Shown in pieces: positions 1-6,227 of a stretch of 15,621 nucleotides of DNA. Below the pieces are notes generated by a model. The model saw nothing but the letters and a program-made list of their open reading frames with translations. It ran no database searches and was not told where the DNA came from. This DNA comes from Verrucomicrobiia bacterium (GTDB taxonomy: Bacteria; Verrucomicrobiota; Verrucomicrobiia; Limisphaerales; UBA1319). How positions within the stretch are numbered: the first letter of the stretch is position 1; each line of letters opens with the position of its first letter. Made by a program: the position numbers and the translations under genes. The stretch is taken from the NCBI GenBank assembly GCA_017880715.1, contig JADGRT010000020.1, positions 1 through 15,621 on the forward strand, in the 5' to 3' direction.

Positions 1-3
1 AGG

Positions 4-73
4 ACTGGGAGCGCCGGCATCTTGCCGGCGTGGACGGAGTCGAACACGCCGGCAAGATGCCGGCGCTCCCAGT
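4..73. repeat. REP-like perfect inverted repeat (copy 1)
   Basis: Arms at 4-32 and 45-73 are perfect 29-bp reverse complements around a 12-base loop (33-44). The core word GGGAGCGCCGGCATC with its complement recurs at 8099-8131 and 8229-8297, so this is one member of a dispersed intergenic palindrome family, similar in style to REP/BIME elements. No REP-associated (RAYT) transposase is visible in the window. A folded transcript would form a very stable hairpin, but there is no T-tract, so it is not a standard terminator. Confidence 0.9.
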
Positions 74-323
74 GAGGAGTCAACGCCCGAAAAAGGTGAA
101 ATGCGCGCGGGTAGGGACCAGGCTGAAGTAAGTTGGGACATGGCCTGAAAACTGCTTATTGTTAGCCCTAGCCTGCCTAGCCGAAGCTGGCAGGATGACG
201 GGGCTCTTCGACGGCTCGGTCGCCGGACGCAGTTTCAGAGCGGTTGACGAAAAAAGCAAAAAGACGCGAAAACGCCTTTACAAGTTGTCCGCAGACGATA
301 GTTTTACTCAAACAGAACTGACT
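74..323. other. Gene-free leader region before the lipoprotein gene
   Basis: No convincing gene is seen here. An open frame runs in phase into the next gene from 159, but its first 55 residues are polar, have no signal peptide and resemble no family I know. TTGACG at 244-249 and TTTACA at 277-282 look like -35 boxes, but neither has a good -10 box at 16-18 bases. The promoter of the downstream gene is probably here but cannot be placed. Confidence 0.4.
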
Positions 324-794
324 ATGCGAATTTCACTGAGTTTGTCGATCGCGTCCGCCGCGGCGGCGTTGCTGGCGGTGGGTTGTACCGGTCCTGAGCA
401 AAAGCTCGGTCGCGGCATTAACAACCTGACCGAATTTGCTCGCCTGGGCGAAATCCGGCGCTCGGTGGAGCAGACGGCGCTCTGGGACGGCGCGGAAACG
501 GGTTACACGACCGGTTTTATCCGCGGGTTGAATCGCAGCGTGCAACGCACGGTGATGGGGGCTTACGAAGTAGCCACGTTCCCGTTTCCCAAGTACGATC
601 CGATTCTGGTCCGGCCGGCGTTTTATGACTCGTACAAAAAGCCGGAATCCATCGTCAAGCCGCAGTATCCCGACAGTTACAAGCCGGGTTTGCTGGCCGA
701 TCCGTTGTTTAGTCCTGACACGGCGCTGGGTTTTCATGGCGGCGATGTGATGCCGTTTATACCCGGCAGTCGATTCCGGATTTTCGACTATTGA
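324..794 (+). CDS. Lipoprotein, exosortase system-associated TIGR04073-type protein
   Basis: The product is 156 residues. Residues 1-20 form a short lipoprotein signal peptide with a hydrophobic alanine/leucine core and a lipobox-like LLAVGC ending at Cys21, so the mature protein should be lipid-anchored. The segment after it (KLGRGINNLTE at 27-37, then a GLNRSVQRTVMGAYEVATFP stretch at 68-87) matches what I recall of the family annotated as exosortase system-associated TIGR04073, found mainly in Verrucomicrobia-like bacteria. The molecular function is unknown; the link to exosortase comes from genome co-occurrence, and no exosortase is in this window. The frame is open from 159, but ATG 324 is chosen because it places the signal peptide at the N terminus. 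No clear Shine-Dalgarno is present. The gene is followed 16 bases later by an intrinsic terminator and appears monocistronic. Confidence 0.75.
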   Translation: MRISLSLSIASAAAALLAVGCTGPEQKLGRGINNLTEFARLGEIRRSVEQTALWDGAETGYTTGFIRGLNRSVQRTVMGAYEVATFPFPKYDPILVRPAFYDSYKKPESIVKPQYPDSYKPGLLADPLFSPDTALGFHGGDVMPFIPGSRFRIFDY

Positions 795-810
795 TTTAAC
801 GTTTAAGCAT

Positions 811-841
811 GGCGCCAACACGCGATGTTGGCGCCTTTTTT
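811..841 (+). terminator. Strong rho-independent terminator
   Basis: A perfect 10-bp stem, GGCGCCAACA (811-820) with TGTTGGCGCC (826-835), closes a 5-base loop and is followed directly by six T (836-841). It ends the transcript of the lipoprotein gene. The T-tract lies only four bases before the chosen ispE start codon, which is unusual. Confidence 0.93.
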
Positions 842-845
842 ATTG

Positions 846-1718
846 ATGCGTCTAACCCGGCGTTCTCCCTGCAAGATCAATTTGCTGCTCAACATCCTGG
901 GCCGCCGGCCCGATGGTTTTCATGAGTTGGAAACCGTTTTTCAACCCGTGAACCTGTGGGATGAGCTGGAATTCGAGCGGGGGCGTCCGGGGGTGGTTAT
1001 GACCTGCAACCATCCCGAGTTGCCCACCGATGCCAGCAATCTGGTGGTTCGCGCTGCCAGGGCTTTTTTAGCGAAGGCCAGCCTGCGCGAAGGGGTTCGG
1101 ATTCATCTGGAAAAGAAGATTCCCCTGGCGGCGGGACTGGGAGGCGGGAGCGGCAATGCGGCGGCAACCTTGCTGGGATTGAACGAGTTGTTCGGCGGGC
1201 CGCTGGCAATGCCCCAATTGCAGCTCGTGGCGACGCAATTGGGTTCGGACGTGCCCTTCTTTTTGCAGCCGAAACCGGCGCTAGGGATCGGCCGTGGCGA
1301 GCGGCTCGAGCCGCTGGATTTTTTCCCGGCTTTGGGCGGAGCGTTTGTTTTGTTAATTCACCCCGGTTTTGGGGTCTCGACGGCCTGGGCGTATCAGCAA
1401 CTGGCCCGGTTTCCGGCCGCGTTGCACGGCCAACCTGGGCGGGCTCAACGCCTCGTCGAATTGCTCCAAAGCGCGGACTTAACAACCGCCGGGCCGGCGT
1501 TCTACAATTCCCTCGAGGCCCCGGTATTCGAGAAATACCCTTTGCTGGCGATGTTTCAGGAGCAGTTGCGGGAGCAGGGCGCTGGCGCCACGCTGATGTC
1601 GGGGAGCGGATCGACGACTTTCGCGTTGGCGGCGGATCGACCGGCTGGCGAGGCTTTGCGGGATCGGTTCCAGGCCAAGTTTGGTGAGAGCCATTGGACC
1701 GCCGTGGTGGGTATTTAG
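846..1718 (+). CDS. ispE: 4-diphosphocytidyl-2-C-methyl-D-erythritol kinase
   Basis: IspE phosphorylates the 2-hydroxyl of CDP-methylerythritol using ATP in the cytoplasmic non-mevalonate (MEP) pathway to isoprenoids. The 290-residue product is of usual length. GHMP-kinase landmarks are in order: N-terminal SPCKINLLLNILGRRPDGFH (7-26) with the family lysine Lys10, the glycine-rich ATP loop PLAAGLGGGSGNAAA (93-107), LGSDVPFF with catalytic Asp135, and the C-terminal MSGSGSTTFAL (251-261). ATG 846 is preferred; TTG 843 and ATG 825 are in frame, but ATG 825 lies in the loop of the upstream terminator. The next Met is residue 52, too late to keep Lys10. There is no visible Shine-Dalgarno and almost no leader after the terminator, so expression by read-through, a leaderless mRNA or a promoter inside the hairpin region must be considered. 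The gene downstream, 71 bases away, is not an isoprenoid gene. Confidence 0.95.
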   Translation: MRLTRRSPCKINLLLNILGRRPDGFHELETVFQPVNLWDELEFERGRPGVVMTCNHPELPTDASNLVVRAARAFLAKASLREGVRIHLEKKIPLAAGLGGGSGNAAATLLGLNELFGGPLAMPQLQLVATQLGSDVPFFLQPKPALGIGRGERLEPLDFFPALGGAFVLLIHPGFGVSTAWAYQQLARFPAALHGQPGRAQRLVELLQSADLTTAGPAFYNSLEAPVFEKYPLLAMFQEQLREQGAGATLMSGSGSTTFALAADRPAGEALRDRFQAKFGESHWTAVVGI

Positions 1719-1789
1719 CCAGTCGCTATCCGCAATAACTCAAAAACAGGATTGAACCGGTTTTGGTTTGCCGGCATGATGGGCCGGTC

Positions 1790-3196
1790 ATGAACTCGAC
1801 CCGGAACACATTTGATTACGACGTAGCTGTGGTTGGTGGCGGAAGTGCCGGTTATGCCGCCGCCCGGACCGCGGCCGACGCTGGCCTGCGCACGGTGGTA
1901 ATCGAAGGCGCCAAGGAAGTAGGTGGACTGTGCATCCTGCGCGGCTGCATGCCCACCAAAGCCCTGCTCTATGCGGCCGACGTCCTGCACCAGACGCGGC
2001 AGGCCAGCCGATGGGGATTGCGCGTGGCCGGCGTCGGCTATGATTTCTCCCAGGTCATGGCGCGCAAGAACGCCCTCATTCGCGAGTTCGCCGTCTATCG
2101 CCAGGAACAGCTTACCAATGCCAAATTCAAATTCATCCAGGCCACCGCCCAATTTGCGGATAAATCCACCCTCACGCTCAGCAGCGGCGAAACGCTGACC
2201 GCCAGGAGTTTCATCATCGCCACCGGCTCCACCGTGGCCCCCCCCACGCTGCCCCGGCTTAAAGACCTCGGGTATTTGACCAGCGACGGCGTCATCATCA
2301 TGAACAAGCTTCCCCACTCGCTGATTATTCTCGGCGGCGGCGCGGTGGCCGTGGAAGCCGCCCAATTCTTTGTCCGGTTCGACGTCAAGGTCACCCTGAT
2401 CCAGCGCAGCGAACATATTCTCAAAGATTTCGATGCCGACGCGGCCGTCGAACTGGAAAAGGTCCTGCGCCGCGAAGGCGTCACGCTCTTTACCAACACC
2501 AAATTAACCGAGGCCTGGCAGGAAGGCGGATTGAAAGGGGTTTCCTTTCAACACGGCGGCCAGACGGTGCGAGTGGCGGCGGAGGAAATCATGTTCGCCC
2601 AGGGCCGCATTTCCAACACCGCCGGTTTGGGTCTTGACACCGCCGGCGTTTTTACCGAACACGGCCGCATCCCCACCAATACGGAGATGCAAACCACCGC
2701 GCCTCACATTTACGCCGCCGGCGATTGCACGGGCCCGCATGAAATTGTCCACCTGGCCATCATCCAAGGCGAAATTGCCGCGCACAACATCAGCCATCCA
2801 TCCAAAAAACGGAGCATGGATTACCGGCTGTTCACCCGCGTCATCTTCACCAATCCGGAAGTCGCCGCTGTCGGTCTTGGCGAAAGAGAAGCCAAGGCCC
2901 GGAACCTCTCGTACCAGGCCGCCAGCTATCCGTTTAACGACCATGGCAAGTCCCTGATCATGGAGGCTCGGGATGGCTTTGTGAAGCTGCTAGCCAATCC
3001 CACGACCGGCGAAATCCTGGGTGGCAGTGTGATTGGTCCGATGGGCGGCGAGTTGATTCATGAAATTATCGCCGCGATGCACAAACATATGACCGTGCAT
3101 GAACTGGCTGCCATGCCGCACTATCATCCCACCCTGGCTGAAATCTGGACCTACCCGGCGGCGGAACTCGCCGCCAAGATACTCGTCAAACATTAA
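1790..3196 (+). CDS. FAD-dependent pyridine nucleotide-disulfide oxidoreductase (dihydrolipoamide dehydrogenase-like)
   Basis: This 468-residue protein has the full class I disulfide-reductase layout: FAD-binding GGGSAG (16-21), the redox-active pair in GGLCILRGCMPTK (Cys48 and Cys53, spacing CXXXXC), a NAD(P)-binding GGGAVAVEAA (182-191), the second FAD motif YAAGDCTG (308-315), and a dimerisation domain ending in HPTLAEIW with the His446/Glu451 base pair. It should carry electrons between NAD(P)H and a disulfide in the cytoplasm. The substrate is open. The Cys motif differs from typical dihydrolipoamide dehydrogenase (GGTCLNxGCIPSK), no E1 or E2 gene is adjacent, and there are no C-terminal cysteines as in mercuric reductase. 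Arg206 at the end of the second NAD-domain strand, where NAD-specific enzymes usually have an acidic residue, hints at NADPH. ATG 1790 is chosen over in-frame TTG 1763 because the FAD domain starts soon after it; the ribosome site is weak. It may be co-transcribed with ispE. Confidence 0.85.
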   Translation: MNSTRNTFDYDVAVVGGGSAGYAAARTAADAGLRTVVIEGAKEVGGLCILRGCMPTKALLYAADVLHQTRQASRWGLRVAGVGYDFSQVMARKNALIREFAVYRQEQLTNAKFKFIQATAQFADKSTLTLSSGETLTARSFIIATGSTVAPPTLPRLKDLGYLTSDGVIIMNKLPHSLIILGGGAVAVEAAQFFVRFDVKVTLIQRSEHILKDFDADAAVELEKVLRREGVTLFTNTKLTEAWQEGGLKGVSFQHGGQTVRVAAEEIMFAQGRISNTAGLGLDTAGVFTEHGRIPTNTEMQTTAPHIYAAGDCTGPHEIVHLAIIQGEIAAHNISHPSKKRSMDYRLFTRVIFTNPEVAAVGLGEREAKARNLSYQAASYPFNDHGKSLIMEARDGFVKLLANPTTGEILGGSVIGPMGGELIHEIIAAMHKHMTVHELAAMPHYHPTLAEIWTYPAAELAAKILVKH

Positions 3197-3239
3197 CTGG
3201 CGTCAAGGCGCATCGCGGGCATGATGGTTTCTTCCGTTT

Positions 3240-3324
3240 TCGTCCTCGTCCTCGTCCTTCGTCCCTCGTCCTCGAAAAAAAACCTGAATCGAGGACGAGG
3301 GACGAAGGACGAGGACGAGGACGA
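3240..3324. repeat. 36-bp perfect inverted repeat built of GACGAG-type words
   Basis: Arms at 3240-3275 and 3289-3324 are perfect reverse complements with a 13-base A-rich loop (3276-3288). Each arm is itself a run of near-identical six- to eight-base words (GAGGAC, GACGAG, GACGAAG). It lies between the convergent ends of the disulfide reductase gene and the glycine-rich gene. A transcript from either strand would form a very long hairpin. There is no proper T-tract, so a terminator role is possible but not shown. Confidence 0.92.
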
Positions 3325-3375
3325 GTCGGGGGATTTCGTCGATGGTTATGAGGTGCGGGATCAGGAGCCCTGAGG

Positions 3376-3735
3376 TTAACGCAGGCGGCCCACCGTTGGT
3401 TGCGGGCGTGGCATCACCTGTCCGCCATTGACCGATGCCCCGTTTGTAGGGCCAATCCGCAAACCTCCAGCGGCAAAAAACGACCGGGCTCGTTCCTGGC
3501 TGAATTGCGTCGGTGTTGGCACGGTGACATACCGAATCCCCCGCCCTCCGTAACCGCCGGGCGCAACGATAACCCTGGGGATTATCGTGTTGTATCCCGC
3601 CGCATACCCGCCGCCACTACCTCCATAGCTGCCGCCGTAACCGGCATTTTGGGCGTGGATGGTCAGAGTTAACAACACCCACAGGCCCACACTTCCAGCG
3701 AACCGCCGCCTCGGGTGAGCTGCGAATGGTGTCAT
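3376..3735 (-). CDS. Small secreted glycine-rich protein of unknown function
   Basis: I do not recognise this 119-residue protein. Residues 1-29 look like a Sec signal peptide: a basic stretch HPRRR (7-11), a hydrophobic core GSVGLWVLLTLTI (14-26), and a likely cut after HAQ (27-29). The mature part starts glycine/tyrosine-rich (residues 30-48, GYGG and SGGGY words), has a possible strand IIPRVIVAPGG (51-61), repeats glycine/arginine in 61-68, and ends proline/arginine-rich without a membrane anchor or cysteines. It is therefore probably periplasmic or outside the cell. The start is supported by a strong Shine-Dalgarno GAAGGGG at 3744-3738, two bases before ATG. It lies 257 bases downstream of the hydrolase gene on the same strand, separated by a mobile-looking repeat, so a separate promoter is likely. 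No function is proposed. Confidence 0.6.
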   Translation of the reverse strand: MTPFAAHPRRRFAGSVGLWVLLTLTIHAQNAGYGGSYGGSGGGYAAGYNTIIPRVIVAPGGYGGRGIRYVTVPTPTQFSQERARSFFAAGGLRIGPTNGASVNGGQVMPRPQPTVGRLR

Positions 3736-3889
3736 CGCCCCTTCATGGCATCGATCGTTAGTCTTCAGGCGTTGCCCTCTCTTTCACGGTGTACCATGCA
3801 ATGACTTATCATAAGGTGTCCGCCTTGGTTCGTCAAACCTCGTGCGCTCGTCCACGGGTGCGCCCAGAGCAATTCATGAACTAAAAACA

Positions 3890-3971
3890 GTAGGAGACGT
3901 GACGAGTCTCTGATTTTCCGATTAGGCGGCCTCTGAAAACTTAAAATGAGCCTCGTGACCTCGTCTCCTAC
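3890..3971. mobile_element. 82-bp MITE-like element with terminal inverted repeats
   Basis: The ends are inverted repeats: GTAGGAGACG at 3890-3899 is the exact complement of 3962-3971, and ACGAG at 3902-3906 of 3952-3956. Similarity continues inward with small gaps (left CTCTGATTTT, right complement CTCATTTT), giving arms of about 28-29 bases (3890-3917 and 3943-3971). Both tips carry TA, as expected if a TA target were duplicated. There is no coding capacity. It resembles a non-autonomous miniature element. The rest of the 257-base spacer 3736-3992 shows nothing recognisable. Confidence 0.6.
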
Positions 3972-3992
3972 CTTTAATGAGTTTGCCAAGCA

Positions 3993-4817
3993 TTAAGGGA
4001 AAAACGGATTTTGGGCTTTTTCCTGCGCAACGGTGGTCAGCGGGCCGTGTCCGGGGCAGAGCAGGGTTTCGGACGGCAGACTGAGGATGTGTTTTTGTAC
4101 TTTCTGCTTGAGCAGTTTGGCCGACTGAAAACCGCGGCCCATCGAACCGGCGAATAGACAGTCGCCGACCATGGCAACCGGCGACGGATTGCCAAGGAAA
4201 TTATTGATCACGTAGGTTACTCCGTCTTCGCTATGGCCGGGGGTTTCACGGGCGGAAATGCACAAACTGCCCAGAGTCATGCAGCCCGTTAGCAATTGGT
4301 TCAAGGCTGGGCATTGGTTCCGGGGTCCGAAAAACAGGACCACGTTGGGCCAGGTAATTTGGAGGATTTTAAGGGCCGCAACGTGGTCTTGATGCGAATG
4401 GGTAAGGAACAGGTATTTGAGTTCCAGCCGGTTTTCTTCAATCAATTCTTGAATGGGGGCCATGTTCCAGCCCGTGTCGAACAAGGCGGCCGAACGGGTG
4501 GACGGATCCCATAGGAGATAGCAATTGACCGTGTTGCCGCCTTGCGTGGTGGTGATCGGACGCAACTCCCGCCAGCGGCGGAGTTCCGGCGGTTGCGGAA
4601 GCCAGCCATGCGCCACCGCTTCGAGCTTGGAACCATGCAGTCCCAGCACCGATGCCAAGGCGTTCCAGTCCGGTTTTTGCTCACAGGCGCCGGTTGCTTC
4701 CAGACGTTCGAGCTCGGCCGGGGAAAGACCGGCAGCGGTAGCGGCGGTTGCTAGGGGCACCTTGGCTGCATTTCTGGCTTTGTGGATTATGTCGCCAGCG
4801 TGATCTTCTAGCATCAT
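3993..4817 (-). CDS. Metallo-beta-lactamase-fold hydrolase with N-terminal XRE-like helix-turn-helix
   Basis: The 274-residue protein has two parts. Residues 8-70 read like a Cro/XRE-type helix-turn-helix (KARNAAKVPLATAATAAGLS, then ELERLEATG and WNALASVLGL). Residues 86-274 are a glyoxalase II-like metallo-beta-lactamase domain with every metal ligand visible: THSHQDH (His140, His142, Asp144, His145), TPGHSED (His195), VGDCLFAG (Asp219) and CPGHGPLT (His257). It should bind two metal ions and hydrolyse a thioester, phosphoester or similar bond; the substrate is not evident. The N-terminal domain could bind DNA or be a degenerate scaffold. ATG 4817 and ATG 4814 are both possible starts; neither has a strong Shine-Dalgarno. 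The gene begins six bases after the CDF transporter stop, so the two are almost certainly one operon, which raises a metal-related role. No signal peptide is present, so it is cytoplasmic. Confidence 0.85.
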   Translation of the reverse strand: MMLEDHAGDIIHKARNAAKVPLATAATAAGLSPAELERLEATGACEQKPDWNALASVLGLHGSKLEAVAHGWLPQPPELRRWRELRPITTTQGGNTVNCYLLWDPSTRSAALFDTGWNMAPIQELIEENRLELKYLFLTHSHQDHVAALKILQITWPNVVLFFGPRNQCPALNQLLTGCMTLGSLCISARETPGHSEDGVTYVINNFLGNPSPVAMVGDCLFAGSMGRGFQSAKLLKQKVQKHILSLPSETLLCPGHGPLTTVAQEKAQNPFFP

Positions 4818-4823
4818 GGCATG

Positions 4824-5753
4824 CTATGACTTAGTCGTTGAGTTGGACGGTTGGGTGGCCCGTTCGATGGGTTCCGGATGCACCGTCACATCGGAGTCGG
4901 GCACAATGTTCTGAATGTGGCGCTCGATGTCGTCGGTAAGCGCATGCGCCGCCCGGAGTGTCTGGTTGCCATCCATAAGGACGTGAATATCGACAAACAA
5001 GAGCGGCCCGGAGTGGCGCAGGCGCACGTGATGACAATCCACCACGCCGGGCATGGCCTCGACGGCGGCGATGATTTTCTCCACCATTCCGGCCGGGGCG
5101 GTGTCGAGCAGTTGCTGAATGGAGCTTAAGCCCATTCTCCCGCTGATGATGATGACGATGACGGCAACCCCCAGGGCGGCAATGGAATCGGCCTTGTTCA
5201 AGACCTGCAATGCCGGAAACCAGGCCGCCAATTTAAGGCAGACCAGCCCGAGCAACACGACCGCGGAGCTCCAGATGTCCGTGCTGAAATGCATGGCGTC
5301 AGCTTGGAGGGCCTGGCTTTGATGCTTGTGCGCGGCCCGGTAGAGCCGGCGGGAACGATGGACGTCCACGACAATGGAGGTGATCATGACGGCAAAGGCC
5401 CAGAAGGTGGCTGCAACTTTAACGGATTGGTACAGGAGGCGGTCGGTGGCCTCGTGGATGATCCAGATGCAGGTGACCAGCAGCAGGAGGGTTTCAAACA
5501 GGGCCGACAGGTTCTCGATTTTGCCGTGTCCATACAGGTGGTCGCGGTCGGCGGGTTTGCCGGAGTGATGAACGGCCCATAAGGTGACAATGGCGGCGAC
5601 GAGGTCGAGCCCCGAATGGGCGGCTTCGGCGAGGATGCCCAAGCTGCCGGTCATGAGGCCGACCACCATCTTAAAGCCCGTCAGCCCCACGGCGGCGATC
5701 ACCGAACTAAGCGCGGCTGAGCGTTTTTCTTGATGCGCGATTTCGGATGTCAT
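4824..5753 (-). CDS. Cation diffusion facilitator (CDF) family metal efflux transporter
   Basis: This 309-residue inner-membrane protein matches the CDF family (FieF/YiiP-like): proton-coupled export of divalent metal, usually zinc, from the cytoplasm. About six membrane helices lie in residues 14-215, followed by a cytoplasmic ferredoxin-like domain (about 220-295). The transport-site residues are visible as AHSGLD (His46, Asp50) in TM2 and HFSTD (His155, Asp159) in TM5. This HD-HD arrangement is associated with zinc selectivity, whereas E. coli FieF has DD-HD. The conserved YGHGKIENL loop is at 74-82. Cytoplasmic metal-binding candidates are His241, His242, Asp255, His257 and His292. It is the first gene of a two-gene operon with the hydrolase gene. 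The start at ATG 5753 gives the usual short N-terminal tail; its Shine-Dalgarno is weak. No metal-responsive operator was recognised upstream. Confidence 0.92.
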   Translation of the reverse strand: MTSEIAHQEKRSAALSSVIAAVGLTGFKMVVGLMTGSLGILAEAAHSGLDLVAAIVTLWAVHHSGKPADRDHLYGHGKIENLSALFETLLLLVTCIWIIHEATDRLLYQSVKVAATFWAFAVMITSIVVDVHRSRRLYRAAHKHQSQALQADAMHFSTDIWSSAVVLLGLVCLKLAAWFPALQVLNKADSIAALGVAVIVIIISGRMGLSSIQQLLDTAPAGMVEKIIAAVEAMPGVVDCHHVRLRHSGPLLFVDIHVLMDGNQTLRAAHALTDDIERHIQNIVPDSDVTVHPEPIERATQPSNSTTKS

Positions 5754-6031
5754 GGAATCCGGCTGTTGCGTGCCAATTTGGACGGGCGAGCTTGGCGATT
5801 TGGCTGGGGGGCGTCAATGAGAAGTTACTGGGACCGCCGGTTTTTCTCGACGGACCGCCTGAAGGCGGGACTCCAAAAGAGCAAGCGCCGGGATTCGGCC
5901 AGCGCCAAAGGCCAAGGAAGATAGATGGCGGCGCTCTGCCGAGTCGCCGCTACGCTGCCAGCAGTTCGTGCCGGCGGGGCCGTTGCGGCGGGTGCGGAAC
6001 ACCCAGCCGATCCGGAGGGCGCAAAATCAGT
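5754..6031. repeat. Repeat-rich divergent intergenic region
   Basis: This 278-base stretch separates the divergent CDF and ilvN transcripts. No convincing gene is seen; open frames across it have no recognisable product. It holds short palindromes: CCGCCTGAAGGCGG at 5855-5868, and GCGGCGCTC (5928-5936) against GAG-T-CGCCGC (5941-5950) with one bulged T. These look like worn fragments of GC-rich dispersed repeats. The CDF promoter should lie here but no clear box pair was found. Confidence 0.55.
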
Positions 6032-6060
6032 TTGACGGCTGCGGCGGTGGAAACTATGTT
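6032..6060 (+). promoter_or_regulatory. Candidate sigma70-type promoter for ilvNC
   Basis: TTGACG (6032-6037) and TATGTT (6055-6060) are separated by 17 bases. The first matches five of six consensus bases and the second four of six. It faces ilvN, with transcription expected to start near 6066-6068, giving a leader of about 160 bases before the ilvN start codon. Prediction from sequence only. Confidence 0.45.
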
Positions 6061-6067
6061 CGAGGCG

Positions 6068-6121
6068 ATGATTCGTTTAATCCATGGCGTTCGGGTGGCC
6101 GGCGTCGTCGCCGGCGATTGA
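6068..6121 (+). CDS. Possible branched-chain-amino-acid-rich leader peptide
   Basis: ATG 6068 to TGA 6119-6121 encodes the 17-residue peptide MIRLIHGVRVAGVVAGD, in which seven residues are Ile, Leu or Val (two, one and four). It lies between the candidate promoter and ilvN, where attenuation leader peptides of branched-chain biosynthesis operons sit. GAGG at 6062-6065 is close to the ATG, and the predicted transcription start nearly coincides with it, so the peptide would be leaderless if the promoter is right. In-frame ATG 6056 would lie in the -10 box. Short GC-rich frames rich in valine codons arise by chance, hence low confidence. Confidence 0.3.
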   Translation: MIRLIHGVRVAGVVAGD

Positions 6122-6187
6122 CGCGGCCGGGCGCATGAAGGTCATTGTTCTCGGATCGCCCGCGCTTCCGCTTGGGACGCGGGTTTT
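6098..6187 (+). promoter_or_regulatory. Possible attenuator structure in the ilvN leader
   Basis: A 7-bp hairpin GCCGGCG/CGCCGGC (6098-6104 with 6109-6115) overlaps the end of the leader peptide. Downstream, CCCGCG (6159-6164) pairs with CGCGGG (6178-6183), followed by TTTT (6184-6187), like a weak intrinsic terminator. CGGGCG (6128-6133) could instead pair with CGCCCG (6157-6162), which would break that terminator stem. This gives the elements of mutually exclusive folding, but an early segment able to sequester 6128-6133 was not seen, and GC-rich DNA yields such stems readily. Confidence 0.3.
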
Positions 6188-6227
6188 CGATTGCCGAGAC
6201 GGCAAAACCAACAACCAACAGGTCAAT

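Noticed and set aside
159..323. Upstream extension of the lipoprotein frame starting at 159
   Set aside because: The 55 extra residues have no recognisable domain and would bury the signal peptide and lipobox that begin at ATG 324.
1715..2416. Long leftward open frame opposite the disulfide reductase gene
   Set aside because: It is a GC-rich shadow of a gene with clear motifs and encodes no recognisable domain.
1790..3196. Mercuric reductase assignment
   Set aside because: There is no N-terminal heavy-metal domain, no C-terminal cysteine pair and no mer genes nearby; the active-site word also differs.
3765..3989. Leftward 74-codon frame after the hydrolase gene
   Set aside because: It needs a TTG start, runs through the MITE-like inverted repeat, and shows no domain or good ribosome site.
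5747..6121. Rightward 124-codon frame across the CDF/ilvN spacer
   Set aside because: It crosses repeat fragments and the candidate promoter and has no coherent protein features; only its tail was considered, as a leader peptide.
6084..6227. Longer ilvN starting at 6084 or 6135
   Set aside because: The extra residues match nothing in the family, and the ACT domain begins directly at ATG 6228, which has a modest ribosome site.
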